NCBI GenBank assembly: GCA_028714675.1
Contig: JAQTLV010000009.1
Location: 1-39,259 of the forward strand
Direction of reading: 5' to 3'
From: Sulfurovaceae bacterium
GTDB lineage: Bacteria > Campylobacterota > Campylobacteria > Campylobacterales > Sulfurovaceae
Length of the DNA: 39,259 nucleotides
Shown: positions 33,747-39,259 of the stretch, in pieces
Position numbering within the stretch: position 1 is the first letter of the stretch
Layout of the letters: each line of letters starts with the position of its first letter
Notes under the pieces: generated by a model
Told to the model about the DNA's origin: nothing
Databases searched by the model: none
What the model saw: the letters and a program-made list of their open reading frames with translations, nothing else
Position numbers and translations under genes: made by a program

Positions 33747-34671
33747 TTTTTCAAAGCCACTTTATGTTTTAGCCCCATTGGCCGGTTATACAGATCTGCC
33801 ATTTAGATCTCTTGTTAAACAATTTGGCGTTGATTTGACCGTTAGCGAAATGATTAGTGCAAATGCACTTGTCCATAATAGTAAAAAAACACTTCATATG
33901 CTCAAAAAAAGCCCATTAGAAACTCCTTATGCAGTACAAATAGCTGGGTCTAATCCAAATGTTATAAAAGGTGCAGTTGAGATACTAAATGATTTTGATT
34001 ATATAGATATTATCGATTTGAATTGTGGATGTCCTGCCCCAAAAATAGTAAATAACCTATCTGGTAGTTCGCTTTTGACAGATTTGCCTGCTATGGGGAA
34101 GGCGATAGAGACTATCAAAAGGCATTCAAATAAACCATATACATCTGCAAAAATAAGATTAGGGTTTAATGAAAAGAATCATTTAGAGATAGCTAGGGTT
34201 TGCGAACAAAGTGGAGCAGATTTTATAGCAGTACATGGAAGAACAAGGTCTGGTAGATTTAAAGCCCCCGTAGATTACGATGCTATTGCTGAGATAAAGT
34301 CTGCCATTTCTATACCAGTAATTGCCAATGGTGATATAGATAGTGTTGAAAAATCAAATTGGGTGATAGAGCATACAAAGTGCGACGGGATAATGATAGG
34401 TAGAGCAGCCGTTGGAAAGCCTTGGATTTTTAGCCAAATAAAAGGTCTTGACGATATAGATGAAAAAGAGTTGATAAAAAAAGCTGTTATAGAACATTTT
34501 CATCAAATGATAAGCCATTATGGAGATTATGGCGCTATTATGTTTAGAAAGCATCTGCACACATACTCAAAAGCAGGATATGTGGGAGCTAGTGCATTTA
34601 GAGATAAGATAAATAGAGAAGATAACCCAGAGATAATGTTAGAATTAATAAAATCTTTTTTTAGTGACTAA
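33739..34671 (+). CDS. dus: tRNA-dihydrouridine synthase, DusB-like
   Basis: 310 residues from the ATG at 33739; a GTG two codons earlier is an alternative. FMN-binding TIM barrel with LAPLAGYTDLPFR at the start, catalytic Cys98 in NCGCPAPK, phosphate-binding ANGDI and GIMIGRAAVGKPW. The helical tRNA-binding tail (about 240-310) is present. It reduces uridines in the tRNA D-loop. Last gene of the gltB operon; its start overlaps the upstream gene by eight bases. Confidence 0.95.
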   Translation: MLDFSKPLYVLAPLAGYTDLPFRSLVKQFGVDLTVSEMISANALVHNSKKTLHMLKKSPLETPYAVQIAGSNPNVIKGAVEILNDFDYIDIIDLNCGCPAPKIVNNLSGSSLLTDLPAMGKAIETIKRHSNKPYTSAKIRLGFNEKNHLEIARVCEQSGADFIAVHGRTRSGRFKAPVDYDAIAEIKSAISIPVIANGDIDSVEKSNWVIEHTKCDGIMIGRAAVGKPWIFSQIKGLDDIDEKELIKKAVIEHFHQMISHYGDYGAIMFRKHLHTYSKAGYVGASAFRDKINREDNPEIMLELIKSFFSD

Positions 34672-34686
34672 AATATTTAAATTTTG

Positions 34687-34695
34687 TGATACAAT
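34687..34695 (+). promoter_or_regulatory. Extended -10 promoter for rimB-rimK
   Basis: TGA-TACAAT, an extended -10 form, 30 bases before the GTG of rimB. AAGGA near 34713-34717 is the ribosome site, with a nine-base spacer. Confidence 0.5.
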
Positions 34696-34725
34696 AACTC
34701 AAAATGCACATAAGGATTTTTAAAA

Positions 34726-35178
34726 GTGAATAGTTTTCATTTACTTGGGTGGAGGGAATGGATATCTCTGCCAGAACTTGGAATAGATGAATTAAAGTGT
34801 AAAGTTGATACAGGTGCAAAAACATCAGCACTTCATGCTTTTTATGTAGATTCTTTTATGGTTGATGACCAAAAAATGATACGATTCGGGATACATCCAG
34901 TACAAGGTAATCCTACTATTATAAAACACTGTGAAGCAAAGGTCATTGATGAGAGAGTGGTAACTAGCTCTGATGGCAATAAAACGCTTAGATATGTTAT
35001 TGAAACTACTATGATCTTAGGTAATATAAACAAAAAGATAGAAGTTACTTTAACAAATAGAGATAATATGAGATTTAGAATGTTGCTAGGTAGACGCGCA
35101 ATAGACAAAAATTTCATAGTAAATCCTTCTCTTTCATATCAAAATGGCAAAATAGTAAATATTCAAGGTCAAGTATGA
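34726..35178 (+). CDS. rimB: RimB-type retropepsin-like protease (DUF785 family)
   Basis: 150 residues from a GTG start. [14 protein letters not shown] leads to the active-site loop Asp28-Thr29-Gly30 in [13 protein letters not shown], the mark of the DUF785 aspartic-protease fold, sometimes called an ATP-dependent zinc protease. C-terminal RMLLGRRAI is also typical. In Pseudomonas the protein trims glutamate tails that RimK adds to ribosomal protein S6. The stop overlaps the rimK ATG by four bases, which supports that pairing. Confidence 0.9.
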   Translation: MNSFHLLGWREWISLPELGIDELKCKVDTGAKTSALHAFYVDSFMVDDQKMIRFGIHPVQGNPTIIKHCEAKVIDERVVTSSDGNKTLRYVIETTMILGNINKKIEVTLTNRDNMRFRMLLGRRAIDKNFIVNPSLSYQNGKIVNIQGQV

Positions 35179-36095
35179 AAATAGCCATTCTTTCTAGAAA
35201 TAAAAATCTTTATTCAACAAAAAGATTAGTTGACGCAGCCCAAAAAAGGGGACATGAAGTAAGAGTGATAGATCATCTAAGATGTTATATGAATATAACC
35301 TCACAAAAACCTATGATGCACTATAAAGGTGAAAGTCTAGATGGTTTTGATGCTGTGATTCCACGTATCGGAGCTTCCGTTACATTTTATGGTACGGCAG
35401 TTCTTAGACAATTTGAGATGATGGGTGTATATCCGCTAAATGAATCAGTAGGTATAAGTAGATCTAGAGATAAGCTTAGAAGTATGCAATTGCTTTCTAG
35501 AAAAGGTGTTGGCTTGCCAATTACTGGGTTTGCTAGAAATCCAGATGATATAGATGACCTTATCCAAGAAGTTGGTGGAACACCACTTGTTATAAAATTA
35601 CTAGAAGGTACGCAAGGGATTGGTGTAGTTTTGGCTGAAACTAAAAAAGCAGCAGAATCCGTCATACAAGCCTTTATGGGGTTAAGTGTGAATATTATGG
35701 TTCAAGAGTTTATCCAAGAAGCAAACGGAGCTGATATAAGATGTTTTGTGATTGATGGCAAAGTAGTTGCAGCCATGAAAAGACAAGGACCAGATGGCGA
35801 GTTTAGGTCAAACTTGCATAGAGGCGGTAGTGCAGAACTTATCAAGATAACATCAGAAGAGAGAGCTGTTGCAATATCCGCAGCAAAAGTAATGGGTCTT
35901 AATGTTTGTGGCGTGGATATGCTAAGATCATCAAGAGGACCACTCGTTATGGAAGTAAATTCATCTCCAGGATTAGAAGGTATAGAAAAAGCAAGCGAAA
36001 AAGATATAGCCGATATGATAGTAGCTGTAATTGAAAAAAAAGTAATTGAAAACTTATCGAATCCAAACAAAACAAAAACTAGAGGTAAGGGATAA
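35175..36095 (+). CDS. rimK: Ribosomal protein S6--L-glutamate ligase RimK
   Basis: 306 residues, ATP-grasp fold. N-terminal domain (about 1-95), then an ATP-binding part with [15 protein letters not shown] and metal-binding residues in VCGVDMLRS and [12 protein letters not shown]. It adds glutamates to the C-terminus of S6. Extra length at the C-terminus (polar tail KTKTRGKG) is small. Coupled to rimB by the ATGA overlap; no third rim gene is clearly present. Confidence 0.94.
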   Translation: MKIAILSRNKNLYSTKRLVDAAQKRGHEVRVIDHLRCYMNITSQKPMMHYKGESLDGFDAVIPRIGASVTFYGTAVLRQFEMMGVYPLNESVGISRSRDKLRSMQLLSRKGVGLPITGFARNPDDIDDLIQEVGGTPLVIKLLEGTQGIGVVLAETKKAAESVIQAFMGLSVNIMVQEFIQEANGADIRCFVIDGKVVAAMKRQGPDGEFRSNLHRGGSAELIKITSEERAVAISAAKVMGLNVCGVDMLRSSRGPLVMEVNSSPGLEGIEKASEKDIADMIVAVIEKKVIENLSNPNKTKTRGKG

Positions 36096-36124
36096 TATTT
36101 AAGAAAAAATATAAAAAAATATTT

Positions 36125-36130
36125 TATAAT
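36125..36130 (+). promoter_or_regulatory. Candidate -10 box for the small acidic protein gene
   Basis: TATAAT 31 bases before the ATG at 36162, in a very AT-rich 66-base gap after rimK. No -35 is clear. Confidence 0.35.
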
Positions 36131-36161
36131 TTCTAAAGTATAAAACATTTCAAGAGGGCAG

Positions 36162-36383
36162 ATGAAGATTGATGACATTTTGTTTGAATTAGAATCGAAT
36201 TATATAGACGAAAAAGATATAAAGATTATAAAAAATCATATCAATGAAAATGGGATAAAGCTAGAAGAAATTGATTCTATGTTGGAAAATATGGGTTATG
36301 ATGCCATATTTGATGATTTTGAAGCATCATCTTCTTATACTGGAGTACAGAAGATAAGCACTAAAAAACATTTGTCTGACTAA
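36162..36383 (+). CDS. Small acidic hypothetical protein after rimK
   Basis: 73 residues, with AAGAGGG six bases before the ATG. It is rich in Asp, Glu and Ile, with two or three predicted helices (about 3-12, 18-30, 35-45), no cysteine and no membrane segment. The tail (SSSYTGVQKISTKKHLSD) looks disordered. I do not recognise a family. Codon use fits a real gene. It is convergent with the M42 peptidase, three bases apart. Confidence 0.7.
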   Translation: MKIDDILFELESNYIDEKDIKIIKNHINENGIKLEEIDSMLENMGYDAIFDDFEASSSYTGVQKISTKKHLSD

Positions 36384-36386
36384 TTA

Positions 36387-37439
36387 CTAACTTAGATACA
36401 AATTTTTTAGTGCTCGAAGCGCTTTGATGATGCTGTCTATCTTGGCAGTTTCTTCTACTGTATGATAACCAGTTGTTGGTACCTGCAAGGTTGTTCCTTG
36501 GATTTTATTTTTTGAAGCCACTATGAGTCTACCAAGTTCTGTTGAACCAATTGAGCTAGGCTTGTTGCCATCTGCAATCATTTGTTTGTTTCTTTCTTTT
36601 ATGTATCTATCTTTATAATCATATGATATTTTATTTTTACGACAAAATTTAATCAACTGTTTTTGTAATGGAGATTTGAATCTCGCATGAGAGTCTCTGC
36701 GTCTAAAAACAACATCAAGCTTTTCTATCATTGATATATCCGAATAAGGGCTAGTATCTAATATCAGCAATTTATCTGTACTTATATCAAATCTTTGAAA
36801 CCACTCAAGTAGATACCTCCAGCTTTTTCCTGCCTCTTCTTCTGCGGTGAAAAATGCTGTTCCTTGATATCCTAATTGATAAAGATATATAATCATAGCA
36901 TTTGTTATAACATTATCCAATTGCGCTATAACAAAGTTGTCTTTTAATGTGAGTTTGTCCAAAAAAGCAACAGGAGTGTTTGGTATGAGGTATTCTAATC
37001 CCTCAATTTCAAATATCAAGTTGCCTCGTCTCTCACATATGTATGTAGTTTTGATAGTTCCCATACCTAGATAATTTCCAGAGCATGGGCTATATGCTTG
37101 GACCTTTTGATCTTTAAATCTCTCATTCATATTTTTATATGTCTGTTCAGATATAGAGTTGCCAGTCAAATCGCCTCTATTTTTACTTATATAAGCTGCA
37201 TATTGAAATTCATTTGGACCAGTACATATAAGTCCATGTCTATCCGTGTGAGAAGATATGTATCCACTATCTGGATTATTTCCTTGTGCTACAAGTAGCC
37301 CTTCATATAGTGTAGTTTTTATCCCAAGGTCTTCGAGTTCTCTTTTAAGAGTCATAAAGTATGGATTTTCTGCACCAACAACGGATGGTGTTCTTATAAG
37401 TTGTTTTAATAAATCAAAATAGCTTTCAAATTGTTCCAT
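36387..37439 (-). CDS. M42-type metallo-aminopeptidase
   Basis: 350 residues. Expected dinuclear metal ligands are His64 (SSHTDRHG, with Asp66), Asp175 (QLDNVITNA), the catalytic and binding glutamates 200-202 (FFTAEEEAGKS), Asp228 (ILDTSPYS) and His326 (TGYHTVEET). The M20/M42 fold is complete at the usual length; no signal peptide, so cytoplasmic. It probably trims short peptides. It is divergent from the sodium:solute symporter, across a gap with phased dyads. Confidence 0.88.
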   Translation of the reverse strand: MEQFESYFDLLKQLIRTPSVVGAENPYFMTLKRELEDLGIKTTLYEGLLVAQGNNPDSGYISSHTDRHGLICTGPNEFQYAAYISKNRGDLTGNSISEQTYKNMNERFKDQKVQAYSPCSGNYLGMGTIKTTYICERRGNLIFEIEGLEYLIPNTPVAFLDKLTLKDNFVIAQLDNVITNAMIIYLYQLGYQGTAFFTAEEEAGKSWRYLLEWFQRFDISTDKLLILDTSPYSDISMIEKLDVVFRRRDSHARFKSPLQKQLIKFCRKNKISYDYKDRYIKERNKQMIADGNKPSSIGSTELGRLIVASKNKIQGTTLQVPTTGYHTVEETAKIDSIIKALRALKNLYLS

Positions 37440-37558
37440 GTAAACCTATAAACTTAAAGTATTAGATTAATTATCTCTAAAAAGGGCTTAAAGACGAATT
37501 CATTTGATTTTTTGTAATGATATATCTTTTGCAGTTTGATTATAGATTTTCATTTTAT

Positions 37559-37615
37559 ACATTTATAGTGTTATAATTTAACATAAATATTGTAAAAATT
37601 TAACATAAATAGTGT
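37559..37615. promoter_or_regulatory. Three ACA-N7-TGT dyads at exact 22-bp spacing
   Basis: Sites 37559-37571, 37581-37593 and 37603-37615 each read ACA, seven AT-rich bases, TGT. The last two are embedded in a 20-base direct repeat (37575-37594 and 37597-37616) with one difference. A spacing of 22 bp puts them on the same face of the helix. The last dyad ends 30 bases before the symporter ATG and touches a TATATT at 37615-37620, so a repressor or activator array is likely. Confidence 0.65.
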
Positions 37616-37644
37616 ATATTATTTTATAAATTATAATAGAAAGG

Positions 37645-39057
37645 ATGTTTTTGGATTATATATTGCTCTCATTCGGCACAACAATGCTATTATTTGTGAT
37701 AGTCGGGTTATTATCTATGAGAAAATCAAAACATACCAGCCAAGATTATTTGACTGCATCTAGAAGTGTGCCACCATGGCTTGCTGGTTTGTCAGCAGTT
37801 GCGACGAATAATAGTGGTTATATGTTTGTTGGTATGATAGGGTATACTTATACAGTTGGGCTGCCTTCAATTTGGTTGATGATAGGATGGATTGTAGGAG
37901 ATTTTATAGCGTCCATTAATGTACACAAAGCCCTCATAATGAAATCACAAGAAGTTCATGCTCATAGTGTCGGTGGATTGATAGCTAATTGGCAGGGCAA
38001 GGATTATTTTGTTCTTAGAAAAGCGATAGGTGTATTGATTGTACTTTTTTTGATAGTATATACTGCTGCACAACTAGGTGCAGGAAGTAAAGCATTAACA
38101 ACAATTATGGGTTGGGATAGAAATATTGGTACGATACTTGCAGCACTTATAATACTTTTTTATTCATTTTCTGGCGGTCTTCGTGCATCAATATGGACAG
38201 ATGCTTTGCAATCTTTTATTATGATTATATCCATGTTTATGCTACTTTTTGTAAGTATTGATTCAATAGGTGGGTATAGTGTCTTTATGGAAAAAATATT
38301 TATGATTAAGCCTGGATATATGGATTGGTTTCCTAGCGAAATGAAAAATAACTATATCAGTATTTTTGGATTTGTTATTGGGTGGTTTTTTGGCGGTATT
38401 GGAGTTGTTGGACAACCACATATACTAATTCGCTATATGGCACTTGATAGTGTAAACTCACTTAATCGTATGCGAGCTTATTACTATATATGGTTTACTT
38501 TATTTTATGCGGCTACAATTTGTGTTGGTTTGATATCGCATATTGCTATACCTGAAGTACAAAACTTTGATCCAGAGACAGCACTTTTGGTTCTTTCTCA
38601 ACAGACTTTAACACCGATATTTATCGGTATTATGTTAGCTGGATTATTTGCAGCAACAATATCAACTGCTGATTCATTAGTGCTTAGTTGTTCGGCTTCT
38701 TTGACAAGAGACTTTACTTTGATTCCCATTGAAAATTATAAATCGGTTAAAATTGGAACATTGTTTGTAACTATATCAGCTTTGCTAATTGCTACATTAA
38801 ATAACAAAACAATATTTGCACTCGTTTTAGATGCTTGGGGTGTATTTGCATCTACTTTGGGGCCTATTATATTTTTATTGGCAAAAGGACATAAAATATC
38901 TGAAAATAAAGCACTAATTCTTATGTTTGTAGGTATTGTATCATTTTATGGATGGAATTTTTTTGGAACGTCAACAATTTATGCCATCGCTCCAGCATGG
39001 TTAATTGTTTTTATTTTGTATTATATATTAACATTGAATATTGAAAAACGGCACTGA
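37645..39057 (+). CDS. Sodium:solute symporter (SSS family, PutP-like)
   Basis: 470 residues with about 13 membrane helices. The early SQDYLTASRSVPPWLAGLSAVATNNSGYMFVG, in shorter units DYLTASR and ATNNSGY, and the late ISTADSLVLSCSASLTRD motif are SSS marks with the sodium-site Ser/Thr residues. The closest general type is the proline symporter PutP, but the substrate is not certain. The ATG at 37645 lies directly on AAAGG; a TTG two codons on (37651) has the better six-base spacing and may be the true start. Confidence 0.88.
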   Translation: MFLDYILLSFGTTMLLFVIVGLLSMRKSKHTSQDYLTASRSVPPWLAGLSAVATNNSGYMFVGMIGYTYTVGLPSIWLMIGWIVGDFIASINVHKALIMKSQEVHAHSVGGLIANWQGKDYFVLRKAIGVLIVLFLIVYTAAQLGAGSKALTTIMGWDRNIGTILAALIILFYSFSGGLRASIWTDALQSFIMIISMFMLLFVSIDSIGGYSVFMEKIFMIKPGYMDWFPSEMKNNYISIFGFVIGWFFGGIGVVGQPHILIRYMALDSVNSLNRMRAYYYIWFTLFYAATICVGLISHIAIPEVQNFDPETALLVLSQQTLTPIFIGIMLAGLFAATISTADSLVLSCSASLTRDFTLIPIENYKSVKIGTLFVTISALLIATLNNKTIFALVLDAWGVFASTLGPIIFLLAKGHKISENKALILMFVGIVSFYGWNFFGTSTIYAIAPAWLIVFILYYILTLNIEKRH

Positions 39058-39096
39058 TTTGGTTTTTTGTGATTTTGTAGATACAAAAGAAAGTTA

Positions 39097-39173
39097 TGGT
39101 GGGTCCTCAGGGACTCGAACCCTGGACCACTCGGTTATGAGCCGAGTGCTCTAACCAGCTGAGCTAAAGACCC
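39097..39173 (-). tRNA. tRNA-Met (CAT anticodon), 77 nt, CCA encoded
   Basis: A complete cloverleaf: acceptor GGGTCTT / AGGACCC, D-arm GCTC-GAGC, anticodon arm CTCGG-CTCATAA-CCGAG with CAT at 39137-39139, T-arm CAGGG-TTCGAGT-CCCTG, then A and CCA. The first pair is G-C, so it is not an initiator. CAT may also be tRNA-Ile2 after lysidine modification; the acceptor T4-A69 pair argues for elongator Met, with moderate confidence. Confidence 0.93.
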
Positions 39174-39208
39174 ACTTTCTAGATAGCTAGACTAACTTTT
39201 GCGTCAGA

Positions 39209-39237
39209 ATTATACCCTAAATAATTTTGAAAAGCAA
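39209..39237 (-). promoter_or_regulatory. Sigma-70 promoter of the tRNA gene
   Basis: On the minus strand TTGCTT (39232-39237), a 17-base spacer and TATAAT (39209-39214), 35 bases upstream of the mature tRNA 5' end. The best-formed promoter in the window. Confidence 0.75.
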
Positions 39238-39259
39238 TTAAATTCTGTAAAATTCCTAG

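Noticed and set aside
37559..37616. CRISPR or plasmid-type iterons
   Set aside because: Only three short units without unique spacers, next to a promoter and no replication gene; an operator array is the simpler reading.
39097..39259. tRNA gene as an integration site with an island
   Set aside because: No integrase and no repeated tRNA 3' end can be seen in the window; sequence beyond the edge is not available.

Overview
The window looks like a chromosomal segment of a free-living or host-flexible member of the Campylobacterota (Epsilonproteobacteria). DNA is strongly AT-rich, Shine-Dalgarno sites are AAGGA-type and -10 boxes are TATAAT-like. Several gene strings match neighbourhoods I recall from Helicobacter, Campylobacter and Sulfurimonas: murJ-cysS-msbA-pyrD-M16-dapA-fabL-pgsA-rseP, alpha/beta hydrolase-murF, and suhB/accD/rlmH/dksA/membrane protein/dus. 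The genus cannot be fixed from the sequence alone.

Layout. (1) 1-1616, minus: the 5' part of a large BapA-type adhesin with Ig-like repeats, broken by an in-frame TGA, preceded by a small lipoprotein gene; this part is visibly less AT-rich. (2) 1847-12741, minus: a tightly packed ten-gene housekeeping operon running murJ, cysS, msbA-like ABC exporter, pyrD, M16 protease, dapA, fabL-type reductase, pgsA, rseP, yggS. It links envelope building (lipid II and lipid A flipping, phospholipid and fatty acid synthesis, DAP/lysine, sigma-E-type site-2 proteolysis) with pyrimidine and tRNA-Cys charging. (3) 12871-22699: ruvA, then an accessory block (secreted hypothetical, two YbjQ paralogues plus an M48 protease behind a 25-bp inverted repeat, NlpC/P60 hydrolase, BaiN-type flavoprotein), then the hydrolase-murF pair, a periplasmic protein whose 5' end contains a dispersed palindromic repeat, a thioredoxin-like protein, phnA/yjdM and a polytopic membrane protein. 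The ddl gene that I recall sitting between ruvA and the hydrolase in Campylobacter is absent here. (4) 22777-23394, minus: recO, apparently starting at ATT. (5) 23536-34671, plus: gltB-gltD (ammonia assimilation), inositol-phosphatase family, accD, two small membrane proteins, rlmH, dksA, a membrane protein and dus. (6) 34726-36383: rimB-rimK (ribosomal protein S6 tail modification) and a small acidic protein. (7) 36387-39057: an M42-type aminopeptidase divergent from a sodium:solute symporter, with three ACA-N7-TGT dyads spaced exactly 22 bp apart upstream of the symporter. (8) 39097-39173, minus: tRNA with CAT anticodon, with a clear sigma-70 promoter.

I see no CRISPR array, phage or transposase. 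The items most worth a second look are the adhesin nonsense codon, the ATT start of recO, the long inverted repeat carrying mirrored promoters in front of the YbjQ/M48 operon, the phased operator triplet, the palindromic repeat inside a coding region, and a probable leaderless mRNA for the BaiN-type gene.
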